Source: Leptobrachium leishanense
Taxonomy: Eukaryota > Chordata > Amphibia > Anura > Megophryidae
Length of the DNA stretch: 64,000 nucleotides
Assembly (NCBI GenBank): GCA_009667805.1
Contig: CM019067.1
Coordinates: 69,024,997-69,088,996, forward strand
Direction of reading: 5' to 3'
In this document: in pieces, positions 38,601-48,393 of the stretch
Numbering within the stretch: position 1 is the first letter of the stretch
Layout: each line of letters begins with the position of its first letter
The notes under the pieces: generated by a model
The model's database searches: none
What the model was told of the DNA's origin: nothing
What the model saw: the letters and a program-made list of their open reading frames with translations, nothing else
Program-made: the position numbers and the translations under genes

Positions 38601-41600
38601 AGAGAAATCGGGGGTAGAAAGGTAGATCTGAGTATCATCGGCATAGAGGTGGTAATTAAAGCCAAAGCTATTAATGATTTTGCCGAGGGGGGAGGAGGTG
38701 TAGATAGAAGAGCAGAGGACCTAGGACAGAGCCTTGCGGTACACCAACTGATAGGGCAATGAAGAGGAGGAGTTACCAGTGAAGGACACAGAGAAGGACC
38801 TGTTTGACAGATAAGAGTCAATCCAAGAGTGCAGTATCGGAGACAGAGCTGAGAGTCTGTAGAAGGAGGGGGTTGGATTGGTTTTAAATATCCGTGCAAT
38901 AGGCTTATCTCTTGAGTGATGGCAGTCTGCACAATCCCCAATTGAGCCACAGGTGCTGCCATGTTTCATCCTTCTTGGACAGATCTAATTGAGGGCTGTT
39001 GCGGAGAGATGGAATAACTCCCTCTTTTATTTATATAGGCCCAGCACATCTAAAGGGAGTGATTCCCTGTCAAATGAGGCCAACTTGTGTTGGGTTTGGC
39101 AGCGTTACTTTAAATCCATCTGTCTAAAGTAGCCTCTTCTGTACAGAGTCAATAATTCAGTAGGCTGATACCTTTTGCCTTGCCAGGAGCTGTACAGGGA
39201 ACAGATGCATCTGTTATTTGACAGCTCTAGATATAAAGCCGAGCCCCGGCAGTGTGACATTTCCCTTTAGCTCATTGTTTGGGGATCTGTTAAATTTTGC
39301 TCGATTTCTTAAAGTTCACCTTGTTTTTGGTTATTGTATGATGTAACGGCCAAACTGTCAAAGTACTAATTAAGATCTCTTGGCATGTGACTTTGCCTGT
39401 ATCTGCTAATTTTTATTATGTTGTTTATAATTTTTAGCCACAATGTTACATGTATGGTACAGGTTTGATTCAATGCTAGTTTAGTAGTGCTTCATAGCCC
39501 TCCTAATACCACAGATGGGTATTTGCACAGACCTGTGCTCATTTAAAACCAAAATATAGCGCCAAATACAGATTGTCAAGTAGTTTTAACTGCTTAGAAG
39601 TAGAGTATATCCCATTTTAGAAACTCTCAGAATCCCATTTATTTTCTTCATATTGTTATTTGATGGGACTCCCCAACCTCCCCCTTACATCAATGTATAT
39701 TTTTCAGTGTCACAGTTTCACTATGTATTATTGCATATGAAGAGTTCTATTTGAGGCACCTTGCTTGCGATGTTCCTTCAGGTGATGGATATGGCATTAG
39801 TCTTTAAAGATCTGTGCGATATCTCATCCCAGGAGAAGTGGCATCACTGTCTCCAAGACAGGTTCGCTGTCTCGGAGTTACACTTGACTCTGCTCTTTTC
39901 TTCATCCCCCACATTCAGTTTCTCTCCTCCTCCTGCCGATACCAACTACGTAATATTTCCAGAATTCAACCATTTCTTACCGCTGTCACCACAAAGCAAC
40001 TCATCCATGCAACTCATCCATGCCCTTGTAATCTCCTGACTCGACTATTGTAATAATCTTCTTGCTGGTCTCCCCCCTCTCCCGCCTCGCCCCCCTACAA
40101 TCCATTCTAAATGCCTCTGCCAGGCTCATCCACCTCACCCGCCGCTCTGTCTCTGCCGCTCCTCTCTGCGAATCTCTTCACTGGCTCCCCATCCACTGAC
40201 CTTTAAAGCTCTCATTAACTCAGCTCCCCACTATCTGTCCTCACTAATCACCAAATACACCCCAGCCCGCTCCCTAAGGTCAAACCGTGACCTGCGCCTA
40301 GCTTCTCCCCACATCCTCTTCCCATGATAGACTGCAGGATTTCTCACATGCAGCCCCCATCCTCTTGAGCGCTCTCCCTCGTACTGCCCGGCTTTCCCCT
40401 AAAGACATTCCTATTCAGGCAAGCCTACCACCCGACTCACTCTCGCCTAGCAGTCCATCACTCTCGCCTAGCAGTCCATCACTCTCGCCTAGCAGTCCAT
40501 CACTCTCGCCTAGCAGTCCATCACTCTCGCCTAGCAGTCCATCACTCTCGCCTAGCAGTCCATCACTCTCGCCTAGCAGTCCTCTCCTTCTGTTTCCTCT
40601 CCAACCCTTCTGTGCGTTCCCACAGGAATGGGGCCCTCGTTTCCTCCTGTACTGGTTTGTCAAAATGTTGTTCAATGTATTGTATCCCTGTCTATATTGT
40701 GCCCATTGTACAGCGCTGCGGAATATGCTGGCGCTTTATAAATAATAATAATAATATATTTAAAGGTGAGAAAAAGAGCGGTTTGTGGGGGTCTTGAGGA
40801 GGAGCATCATTTGCAAATCAGACTATCACCCAGAAAGGGTGACCAGTACGAATTCCCAAGGATGTCATCCCTGCACAAGCGGTGCCGCAACCCCGGATAA
40901 TCCTTTCAGCCTTGTTAGTCCTCGTCAGGAGGGTATAGCTGACACCCCTCTAGGGGTGCCCTGTAATGGCACAATCGAGCTATAAAACCTTGTGAGACCA
41001 GAGCAGGCCACTAGTGCCGTTTTTCGTCCTCAGGACCCTCACAAACCTTTCTCACTTCATAGTTACATAGTTACATAGTTATATAGGCTGAAAAAAGACA
41101 TGCGTCCATCGGGTTCAGCCTCTCCCACATAACCTACTGCTGTTGATCCAAAAGAAGGCAAAAAACCCAGTCTGAATGCTTGCCAATATGCAACATACTG
41201 GGAAAAAATTCCTTCTTGACCCCAGAATGGCAGTCAGATTTCTCCTTGGATCAAGAAGCTTTTACCCACATATTAAATATTATAACCCTTAATATTCTGT
41301 GTCTGCAGGAAGTCATCCAGTCGTTTTTTAAAAGTCTGTACAGACTCTGACCCAACCACCTCAACAGGCAGAGAATTCCACAGCTTTATTGTTCTCACCG
41401 TAAAATAACCCTTCCTATGCTTTAAGCTAAATTTTCTTTCTTCCAGTCTAAATGGATGACCCCTTGTCCTATGTATAGTCCTGTTAATGAATAGGTTATC
41501 AGACAATGGTTGATAATGGCCCCGTATATATTTATATAAGGTTATCAGATCCCCTCTAAGGCGCCTTTTCTCTAAACTAAACAGGTTTAAGCTTGTTAGT

Positions 41601-44353
41601 CTTTCCTCATAACTTAACCCTTCCATCCCCCTTATTAATTTAGTTGCCCGTCTCTGCACTTTTTCTAGCGATATAATATCTTTTTTTAAGACAGGTGCCC
41701 AAAATTGCACGGCAGTCAGATTTTGTTTGGGAAGACCCAACCTATTGTTTTCACATGAAGCGTCACGATAGGTCTGCTCATTAAAATCTCCTCTCCAATT
41801 TCCATCACCTCTGTTGTCTCCGGTTTGCGGGTAATAATGCGCCTTTATATGCTTACGATGCCGCTAACCTTCTTTCTCTTCACTAACTCATTCTTTCTTT
41901 CTTTAATGCTGGCCGTTAGTATTCGTTCTATACAGCACTCGATTAGCATGCCTGCAATGAGGTAATGTATGCTCTGGAGCAAGCAGGCGCGTGCATGAAT
42001 AGCCTCATATTACACGTTAATGCACTGCAAGGGGTTTCTTCAGAAATGAAGCATCAGGACTCTCTCAATCCTATCCTACTGACGGTGTGCCGAGAGTGAA
42101 TGCTGAATGTTCATTTATATTGTATTCTAGTGGTTATGTGATGATTATTCTGAGATTTGGGAAATGCGAATACTGTCACAGCACAATTTGTCTGATTTAT
42201 GTGATAAAAGAAACCGTATCGATTTATTTCCTGTATGAATTATGTGGAATGTGAGGTAGAAAAAAGTGTAACACAGAGGACTCCGTACTTTGAGATAAAT
42301 TGGAATATATATTAAAACCGAACATGTCCACTTTTTGTTTGACACTGGCGATGCTTAATTGCTCTCGTTCACACTATGGATTAGGAGTTGACCAGATTTT
42401 CTTTATCTGTGCAGGAATTCTACCACATTCAAGTCGTTCGAAGAAAAGGTGGAAACCTTAAAGGTAATTCTTCTTCTCTTGGGGATGGGCTTAATTGCTC
42501 CCTCTGTCCCGCTGACTGAAATGCCCGATGAAGCTACATTGTCAGTAGTGAAACGCGTCTACAGTGGTCACATGGATTTAGTTTTGCACATTGTATGGGT
42601 CTTCCTTTATTAGAAAGTAGCAGTTTGTAAATCCTCAGGTAACTGTTGCTCTGCGGCTACTTCCCTTTTTTTAATGGTAATGCCTTGTGCTCTAATGTTC
42701 ACTCCTCACCAGTCCTGTCCTTAAAGACCCGTGGAAGGTCTGTTTCTGGCTTTGCCTCTCTGTAGAGATTTACACCAGTGGTCAGCAAGCTCATCCCTCT
42801 AGATCAGTGTTTCTAAAAACCTGTCCTCCGGACCCTCCGCCTTGCCAGGTTTTCCAGATATCTGAAGCACAGCACAGGTGATATGATTTGCTGCTCAGTG
42901 ATTGCAGGATTCAGTCTGCATTTCCCCAAGGTAATCTGCAAACTCTGACTTTTTTTGAGCGTCCCGAGGACAGGTTTGGGAAACACTGCTCTAGATGTTT
43001 TGCAAGAACATTTCCCATGAGGCTGAGCCAACCTAATAAGAAGCTGAGCAACATGGGAGTTGCAGATCCAAAACCTCTGTGGGGCCAAGGTTGCAGACTC
43101 CTGGTTTAGACAGTTGCCCGAGCTCTGGATACTGTGAGCAGCCATAAAGAGTTCCTCCTTGGACCACTAGATGGAGCAGATCACCCTGGCATAGAAACAT
43201 AGAAGGATAGTACAGTACCATCTCCTGTCCCGTGACAGACTGCATGTAAGGCAGCATTGTGATGTGACTCTACCATAAAACTCAATACAATGTTTCAACA
43301 AAAGTTGCTCTATCAACAGAGAACCAGTACTCTCTATATCACGAAGTTCTACCATTCACTGTTTCTGTGTCCTTTTATACCCTTTTTTTTTTTGTCCTTT
43401 TAATGTCAAGTTCTTTTTCAATAAATAAAAGTTTTATTTATTTCACCAAACACTGCACTATCTTGACTTGATCCAGGGTTTTCTCCTTTATTTACCGTGC
43501 AGTTAATTTTGTGTCCTCTGCACACATACATTTGAGATATTAATATGGAGAGAATTCTGGGTACAAGCGTCTCCTGATTCTTTTTGCGTAGGTATCCCCA
43601 GAGCTCTTGGAGTGCTGTATGGTATGGATTGGATCCTTTCTCCGCTGTATATACAGGCGCCACTTAATGTAACTAGAATACGATTTCTCAATGTATTAAA
43701 GGAACATCTCCGGTGGTGTTTGAGATGGACAAAAACCACATTACAGTGAAACCAAAAATAAAAAATAGAAAAAATACAGTAACAGGGGGCGCCGCACCTG
43801 TATCTACAATACACTTGACAGTGTGTAAACCCGTGTGTTATATAAACACAAAAATGTCAACTTAATAGTGGTCACCAGATCTTGAGAATAGATTATACTT
43901 ATCTCTACACTGGTCTGATATTTCTTCACAATTTCATATTGATGATACAGAGAATATAAAATATAAACAGAAATACATAGTGCACCCTACATCATAATAT
44001 TATAGATGATTATGTGGGCGTATGTCTTTTACTCACATGACTCTGAGCCAGACTGGGCTCTCGGAGAAGAGGGCTCACGGGTCATTCCAGGCCACCCTAT
44101 TGCCTTTCCATCTATACTAATCTTCAAAATATGCAGTGATAGTTATTTTTCTTGTCCTCCAAAGAATGAAAAATTCGCCAATAGTGCAGATTGTTATTGG
44201 TTAAATCACAATCCTAAAACATATGCAATCCACTCGCGTGATCATGAGCCGTGGCCAGGCTCTATATGTTGCGCTCAAACAAAAATCCTTGTGCCTCCTA
44301 GGTAAAATCGTGGACTGATACCAGCAGAGAGAGGATAAAACATTTATTTAAAA

Positions 44354-44387
<34 letters not shown>

Positions 44388-46035
44388 CCAATAAACTTCA
44401 AGTCCGTATTTCAACGCTGAGATGCGTTTCGCTGCAGGAATCTCTCCCGTCTTAATGCTTCTTCAGTCGGCTTCTTTTGAGAATTTAACTCACAGGGGTT
44501 TATACACTGGCAAGTGTATTGTAGATACGGTAACGGGTTGCCGCACCTGTATTTTTTTCTATTGCTATTCTTTTGTGTGTGTGCTATAGGGTAGAGAGCA
44601 CATTTTGGTGTCTTGGCGAATCCATAAAATATAATCTACACAGATTGGTAGCGCCACAGGAAGAAACAACCAAAATTTTTTATTTTTTTTCAAGAATAAA
44701 AAACAATGCTGAACAACTCCAGGTGCAAAAATAGTGAAAACTAAAATCTACGATTAACAACTTTGGCATGAACTATGGTGTAAACAGGGAGTATGACGCT
44801 GAATACTATGACGAACTACAGTGTAACCTCCTTAAATATCAAATTCACAGTGAGCACATGGTCCACGATTCGCTAAAAGTCACTTAGTAAATCCGATGCA
44901 GTTAAAATCGATGGGGCTCAGCGAATTACCCCTATAGGCCCTGTTCACACTGTGCGATTTATCGCGTGGATTTTGCCGCTACGTCGCACTGTGTAGCTTC
45001 TCCAATGCATTTCAATGGAGCTGTTCACATCTTGCCGCGCGACATCGCTCGTCCATGACCCTTTTTTTGCGATTTGCTCTCTGCGATTTTTATTGGTGGT
45101 GCTTTGCAAAAATTGCACAAAACAGCGATGTCGTGCGACATTATCGCACTGTGTCGCGAATATGAAAATCGCGCGGAAAGTCGCACGATTTTCACATTGG
45201 ACAGTGTGAACGGGCCCTTAGATGTATGTCAACAGACTGAAATACAGATGGATAGATTAATGGATAGACCAACATAAAGATAATGAAACACAACAGTGTC
45301 ATGGAACACTAAAGGTTATTCACCAAGCTGCAAACTTGTCACCGAACTGTGAATTTCACCGTAATTGTGGAATTTTGGGGCAGTTTGTCTATTCTTTTAA
45401 ACTGGGGATTATCATGATGCTAGTAAAACCTATCAATTACCTGTATGATCTATTTTGATGTGAACGTTAAGACAACATTTAATGTGGCGTTTCCATTTCT
45501 ACCTTTTCCTACTCGAGTCTGTAGAAATATATATGTTGGTTTTCTATCATTGTGCCACGAAAAATAGTTCTTCCCCTGGTATGGATTTGCTGCTGTCAGA
45601 AGGAACGTTTCGTAAAAAAAAAACTTCTAAATAACATTACGACTAATCCTTGCTATTTAATCAGATTTAAAGCATAGCGGGTAGAGCTTTAACTCTGCTC
45701 CTATTATGTAAATGGTATCTTCACATGAGTTGCCAGTTTGATCGAGCAGGAGGTAACGATGGGATTATGTTATCTGTAAAATGACACTTGTCAGAACAGC
45801 TCAAAACTAAAGCAAAAAATGGAGAGTCCAGTCAAGCACAGCTGGATCTCCACTTTATTTATTGTCTGGTTCATACTGCTTTCTACTAACGTCACTCTTT
45901 ATGACTTTTCTTTTATTCCAGTCGAAAGTTGGTGGCCCCAAACCAGCAACGGGTGATTTTGGTGACGTGTTGAACTCTGCTGCCAATGCCAGTGCCACAG
46001 AACCTTTAACCGATAAAGATCTGGAGACCCAGTGA
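26504..46035 (+). CDS. tpd52: tpd52, tumor protein D52 (six coding exons, frameshift in exon 3)
   Basis: TPD52-family proteins are small cytosolic coiled-coil proteins linked to vesicle trafficking and lipid-droplet biology; they form homo- and hetero-oligomers. Coding exons are 26504-26642, 30663-30769, 34561-34708, 37298-37399, 42415-42463 and 45922-46035, all with AG/GT borders and matching phases (1, 0, 2, 2, 0). Ignoring the exon 3 defect, about 219 residues would be encoded, close to the usual family length. Domains in order: an acidic/aromatic N-terminus like the D52 alternative first exon, a coiled coil (about residues 66-115), the conserved [20 protein letters not shown] block, the FKSFEEKVE block, and a C-terminus with [12 protein letters not shown]. 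The paralogues D53 and D54 differ in these blocks, so D52 is the best match. Exon 3 lacks one base, and as written the reading frame stops after about 115 residues. It could be an assembly error or a real lesion. Confidence 0.93.
28124..28305. mobile_element. hAT-type MITE (CAGTGTTTCCCAA family), copy in tpd52 intron 1
   Basis: Starts CAGTGTTTCCCAAACC and ends GGTTTGGTAAACATTG, with a perfect octamer duplication TTGTAAAG on both sides (28116-28123 and 28306-28313). The interior GCTGCTCAGTGATTGCAGGA is shared with copies at 20106 and 42805. Confidence 0.94.
28433..29065. mobile_element. hAT-like element with a nested LINE 3' fragment (intron 1)
   Basis: Begins CAGGGCCGGTGC and ends TTGCCCTG. 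The flanking octamers GATGCATG (28425-28432) and GACGCATG (29066-29073) agree at 7 of 8 positions, as expected for a hAT target duplication. A LINE 3' fragment (ACCAGGAAGGATACATTGAG near 28950) lies inside near the right end, bracketed by two TTATTTATTTATAAAGGAT copies. No transposase is visible. Confidence 0.65.
30663..30769 (+). CDS. tpd52: tpd52 coding exon 2
   Basis: The acceptor TTCTGACAG precedes 107 bases that complete an Asp codon and then encode 35 residues ([20 protein letters not shown], then [15 protein letters not shown]). The LSEE.KELL..E..K part starts the D52 coiled coil. The donor is GTAAAG at 30770, phase 0. Only about ten intronic bases separate this donor from a LINE 3'-end fragment. 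Confidence 0.92.
30779..30855 (-). mobile_element. LINE 3'-end fragment abutting the tpd52 exon 2 donor
   Basis: TTATTTATAAAGTATTTTAC, then CAGGAAGGATACATTGGGAT and TCTCGTTTTCAAGTATGTCC match the LINE 3' end at 55835-55905. It begins about ten bases after the exon 2 splice site (30769/30770), antisense to tpd52. Confidence 0.8.
31932..32780. mobile_element. hAT-like element with internal 40-bp tandem repeat (intron 2)
   Basis: Starts TAGGGTTGCCACCT and ends AGGTGGAAACCCTA, with a perfect octamer duplication GTTCAGAC (31924-31931 and 32781-32788). The interior holds an array of TATGGCTGGCACATAGGTAA-type units (32030-32380) and a GC-rich second half. No transposase. A truncated relative starts GCTAGGGTTGCCACC near 21953. 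Confidence 0.92.
32030..32375. repeat. About 40-bp tandem repeat with degenerate units
   Basis: The core GGCAGACTGGTAATATGGCT plus GGCACATAGGTAATATGCAT repeats about eight times with indels, most regular between 32190 and 32340. It lies wholly inside the hAT-like element at 31932-32780. Confidence 0.9.
32811..33072. mobile_element. piggyBac-like MITE with TTAA target duplication
   Basis: TTAA (32807-32810 and 33073-33076) flanks the inverted termini CCCCTTCACTGCTGA and TCAGCAGTGAAAGGG. A palindromic interior pairs GGTATCATTGGAAAGGCCAT with GGCCTTTCTAATGATACC. Related fragments occur near 11920-12050 and 57935-57990. Confidence 0.88.
33530..34019. mobile_element. Larger relative of the CAGGGCTCAAAATTTC MITE (intron 2)
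   Basis: The left end CATGGCTCAATTTCCACTCG and right end GACTTGAAATGTTGAGCCCTG resemble the 57746-57903 termini. The shared segment GGGGCAACTGGTGGCGAGTA lies near 33952. Poly(G) runs lie at 33735 and 33904. The target duplication is unclear. Confidence 0.6.
34561..34708 (+). CDS. tpd52: tpd52 coding exon 3, carries a 1-nt frameshift
   Basis: The acceptor CGCTTCGCAG precedes [20 protein letters not shown] and then [10 protein letters not shown] in frame 1, the heart of the D52 coiled coil. The reading then hits TGA at 34660-34662. The conserved continuation ([19 protein letters not shown]) is present in the next frame from about 34652, so one base is missing near the CCTTGG at 34649-34653. 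The exon is 148 bases long, whereas its flanking phases (0 in, 2 out) require 149. The donor is GTATGT at 34709. Both the acceptor and the donor look normal, so the lesion is confined to one base. Confidence 0.92.
34738..37015 (-). mobile_element. Non-LTR retrotransposon antisense in tpd52 intron 3 (5'-truncated)
   Basis: Minus-strand frames give an RT with [54 protein letters not shown] and YADDLLLLS (36830 down to about 36130). A long C-terminal part (35409-36146) follows with [22 protein letters not shown] and [15 protein letters not shown]. The ELGR/W.. C-terminal block is seen in Jockey/I-superfamily LINEs; I cannot fix the clade. A CAAAT-type repeat at 34740-34755 marks the 3' tail, and homology fades near 37010, so it is 5'-truncated. 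A frame break occurs between the 36252-36830 and 35974-36162 segments. Confidence 0.85.
37298..37399 (+). CDS. tpd52: tpd52 coding exon 4
   Basis: The acceptor CTTTTTACAG precedes 102 bases encoding the most conserved D52 block, [20 protein letters not shown] followed by [13 protein letters not shown], in the frame that continues from the exon 3 end. The donor GTAAGT is a strong consensus. Phase 2 in and phase 2 out fit both neighbours exactly. Confidence 0.95.
37655..38975 (-). mobile_element. L2-type LINE fragment, minus orientation
   Basis: The + strand begins AAGCGCCAGCATATTCCGC, the reverse of the common 3' end of frog L2-like elements. The minus-strand ORF 38279-38962 contains [31 protein letters not shown] and [10 protein letters not shown], typical of the L2-clade RT C-terminal region, but many frames are broken. 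A poly(G) run lies at 38252. It faces a second copy of the same family at 39830-40755. Confidence 0.85.
39830..40755 (+). mobile_element. L2-type LINE fragment, plus orientation
   Basis: Plus-strand reading gives [35 protein letters not shown] and, further on, the LLAGLP / [11 protein letters not shown] region in broken frames. It ends GTACAGCGCTGCGGAATATG then a CTTTATAAATAATAATAAT tail near 40755. A 21-bp tandem expansion lies inside it at 40441-40587. Same family as the minus-strand copy at 37655-38975. Confidence 0.87.
40441..40587. repeat. 21-bp tandem repeat, seven copies, inside an L2 LINE
   Basis: The unit TCTCGCCTAGCAGTCCATCA plus C repeats seven times with no mismatch that I can see except in the last unit. 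The expansion sits in the LINE 3' region where other copies have a single Ser/Pro-rich stretch. The perfect copies imply a recent slippage or unequal exchange event. Confidence 0.95.
41050..41745 (-). mobile_element. CR1/L2-like LINE 3' fragment, minus orientation (intron 4)
   Basis: Minus-strand ORF 41273-41740 reads [20 protein letters not shown], then [17 protein letters not shown] and [20 protein letters not shown], the C-terminal RT region of the same broad family as the copies at 0.66 and 20.5 kb but a distinct subfamily. The + strand starts with repeated CATAGTTA units (41058-41080) and ATAGGCTGAAAAAAGACATG, the reverse of the 3' end. 5'-truncated. Confidence 0.88.
42415..42463 (+). 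CDS. tpd52: tpd52 coding exon 5
   Basis: A 49-base microexon after the acceptor TATCTGTGCAG. It completes a Lys codon and then reads [16 protein letters not shown], matching the conserved [13 protein letters not shown] segment of TPD52. The donor is GTAATT, phase 0. Confidence 0.95.
42776..43103. mobile_element. Older hAT-like MITE that hosts a younger MITE
   Basis: Left end CAGTGGTCAGCAAGC and right end GTTGCAGACTCCTG form imperfect inverted termini. The flanks ATTTACAC and GTTTAGAC are a degraded octamer duplication. The younger MITE (42805-42988) lies inside. A related single copy is at about 6414-6533. Confidence 0.6.
42805..42988. mobile_element. hAT-type MITE (CAGTGTTTCCCAA family), copy in tpd52 intron 5
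   Basis: Starts CAGTGTTTCT and ends GGGAAACACTG, with a perfect octamer duplication CTCTAGAT (42797-42804 and 42989-42996). It is nested inside an older element at 42776-43103. Confidence 0.94.
43763..44575. mobile_element. Inverted-repeat element in tpd52 intron 5
   Basis: TGTATCTACAATACACTTGA (43799) pairs with CAAGTGTATTGTAGATACGG (44511), and about 70 bases extend the arms at each end. The interior holds a poly(A) run (44365-44388) and GATGCGTTTCGCTGCAGGAA, a word similar to GTGAAACGCGTCTACAGTGG at 42549. Confidence 0.65.
44935..45221. mobile_element. MITE with GGCCCTGTTCACACTG termini
   Basis: TAGGCCCTGTTCACACTGTG at the left pairs with CAGTGTGAACGGGCCCTTA at the right. The interior is rich in GCGATTTATCGCG-type words and complementary TCGCACTGTG/CACTGTGTCGCG. 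No ORF of note. Confidence 0.75.
45922..46035 (+). CDS. tpd52: tpd52 terminal coding exon 6
   Basis: The acceptor TTTTATTCCAG precedes [20 protein letters not shown] and then [17 protein letters not shown] with a TGA stop at 46033-46035. The [22 protein letters not shown] block is diagnostic of D52. The final residues differ from mammals, as expected for a variable C-terminal tail. Confidence 0.95.
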   Translation, partial: SKVGGPKPATGDFGDVLNSAANASATEPLTDKDLETQ

Positions 46036-46131
46036 GATCCCCGAATTTGCTACAACCAACGCTGCAAGAAATGTGAAGCCTGTCTGCTGTCCCACGTTTG
46101 TCTCCTTTCTACATTGTCTTCTACATCTCTC

Positions 46132-46137
46132 AATAAA
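46132..46137 (+). terminator. Polyadenylation signal, probable tpd52 3' end
   Basis: AATAAA lies about 100 bases after the tpd52 stop codon in otherwise unremarkable 3' UTR sequence. Another AATAAA occurs near 46400, and mammalian TPD52 has a longer 3' UTR, so alternative distal sites are likely. Confidence 0.5.
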
Positions 46138-46608
46138 TACCAGCCCTGTGCGTGCCAGTGGTGCCCTCTGCACGGAATAGGGTTAACCGCTTTAGCACCA
46201 GATAGATACAAAAAGCCATGATTTTGTTAACCTGTTACTATTGGCACAATTATTCAGTCGTTCATTGTTTGGGGGGTAATTTTTTTTATTTTTTTCTTTT
46301 TATTATTCGCCAACATCAAAATGTTAATTTTTTCTTACACTAGAGAGTTATTACCTGTGTGGACACTAATGGAAAAAATGTAAAAGTTACATTAACAATA
46401 AATGCCAAATCCATCGAATTTAAATGACATTGTTTTCAGTCACTTGATCCGGCCAGAGCATTTTATTACAGAATTGTGCCAAACAATGTAACCTTGCCGC
46501 TCCCCCCCCCCCATATGTTTCATTACCACACATTCCACGAAATGTTTCCCTTTTAATTGCACTCCCTGATTGTACCAATTTCACATAAAAAAAATGTCAT
46601 TCTTTTCA

Positions 46609-46946
46609 CCTCCCTGGCAGTATTCCAGAGTGTGGCTCGGGGTTAAATTTCAGTGCCGATAACGGTAACCCTGAGCCACACCTGGGCTGGATACATACCG
46701 GTCTCTGCGTTCCCTCAATGTCCTCCCGCAGTCACCTCCGCCTGATCGCGGCATCCTGGTTCCCTTCCCGTGACAGGAACCCGGAAGCAGGATGCCGCGC
46801 TCGGACGTTGGTGACTGCGAGAGGACATCGAGGTAACGCAGAGAAAGGTACAGTATGTATTCAGCCTGAGTGTGGCTTGGGGTTACTGTTATCGGCATTG
46901 AAATTTAACCCCGAGCCACACTCGGGAATACTGCCAGAGAGTTTAA
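46609..46946. mobile_element. Hairpin MITE with about 80-bp inverted ends
   Basis: The left end CTCCCTGGCAGTATTCCAGA, then GTGTGGCTCGGGGTTAAATT, is complementary to the right end that finishes AACCCCGAGCCACACTCGGG and AATACTGCCAGAGAG. Inside each arm a smaller GGGTTA/TAACCC palindrome occurs. A related, LINE-interrupted copy is at 55428-56707. Confidence 0.85.
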
Positions 46947-46949
46947 ACG

Positions 46950-48393
46950 GTCTTGTGTGCGGAGTAGGGATGCCACATCGGCCATGTGTTCCTGGACACC
47001 TATAATTTAGTCATGCTGATGGGCAGTGCATGAAAAGTATGACCATGCAGTGTGCAGAACACATGTGCTGCAGGGAACACCTCAAAGTGAAGAAAAGAGG
47101 GAGGTGAACTAACCTTTCGACTATACCATGGAGTCTGGAGAATCACTCCCATATCGGCGTTCAACCTCGCTCCTGCAGCCGTTTGCATTACGCAAGAAGG
47201 AGAACCAACCTTATGTATGGAGAGTGGATGCCACGGGGTGACCAGAGAAACAGATGAGTGAATACAAATTTCATGTATTACGTGCTCAATATACATTTAC
47301 ATCTTGTGCTGCAATTTGAAAGGGGCAGATTTTACATCCATATTAGCAATACTGATGTGCTATGATTTTTTTATTTTTTTTAAAGTAGTGGTTTCCCATC
47401 TTATTAACATTTCTTGACTGCATCGGATTGAGGAGACGTGGGGAAACCCCTTGAGATACGTATTGTATCATTTTCTATCACGAGGTGTTGGTTTACAAAA
47501 AAATTTTTTGCAGGTGAATTTACTGGTGTGACAGTGCAAGATAAAACATGACTTTTAAATAAAACCTACCAAAAAAAATGGAAACCAACAACTGACCGTG
47601 TTAAAAGGGTACTCGGATAACAAACAAATAGCTTGGTGCCTATTGACATCCAGATGTCTCAAGACAAAACATTTAAATGAGGATAAACTGTTAATAAAAA
47701 TACATTGCTAAGTGTAACTCTTTGTGTTTTCCATTTAATGTGTTTAAAACCTTCTGGCGTATTGATAAGATCTAATAAGTAGGAAAGTGTTTGGGTTTTC
47801 GAGCATAGGAAGGTCCAGAAAAAGCAGATCTCTCGATGCCCAAAAGTTTAACAATCGGATGCGTTTGCAGTGGCCGAGAAGCTTTCTATCCAGCTGTGGG
47901 CGCTCGAAAAACAGCTGGTTCAGGTCTGGAGAATCATTTCCTATGGAGCAAAAAGAACCTACTCATCGGGAGAGAGTGTGTCGCCCAGCAGATTTGGCAT
48001 AAGGGGGAGCAGACAGACCACTGTTAAAGGGTTTTTTCTTATTTATAATGAAAGGGTAGTGGTGGCAGCGCACAGCAACCAGGCAGAGGTGGGCCGGAAT
48101 CTGTGACACCGCTCTTTACTGGAAGGTACTGAATGCTTGTGATAGGCTGTAATTACTCCTCCCCAGTTGATAAGTGACATGACCTACCTGTCTCGTCTCT
48201 AGTATATATGTACATGATGCGGCGGGAGAGACGGGGGCAAAATACTCAGCTTATCCTTGTGTATGTCACAGGACTTCAAAGTGGAATCCCAGGTGACATG
48301 CCCTTATTGGATAACAGATTCCTTCTTGTAGCATATGAATTATACATACTGCAGGGTAGCATCCTACCTTTGCTCACCATGAAATCATAAATA
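46950..48393. other. Intergenic stretch downstream of tpd52
   Basis: AT-rich, single-copy-looking sequence with AATAAAA near 47560 and 47693 that could serve distal tpd52 polyadenylation. No gene identified. Confidence 0.4.
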
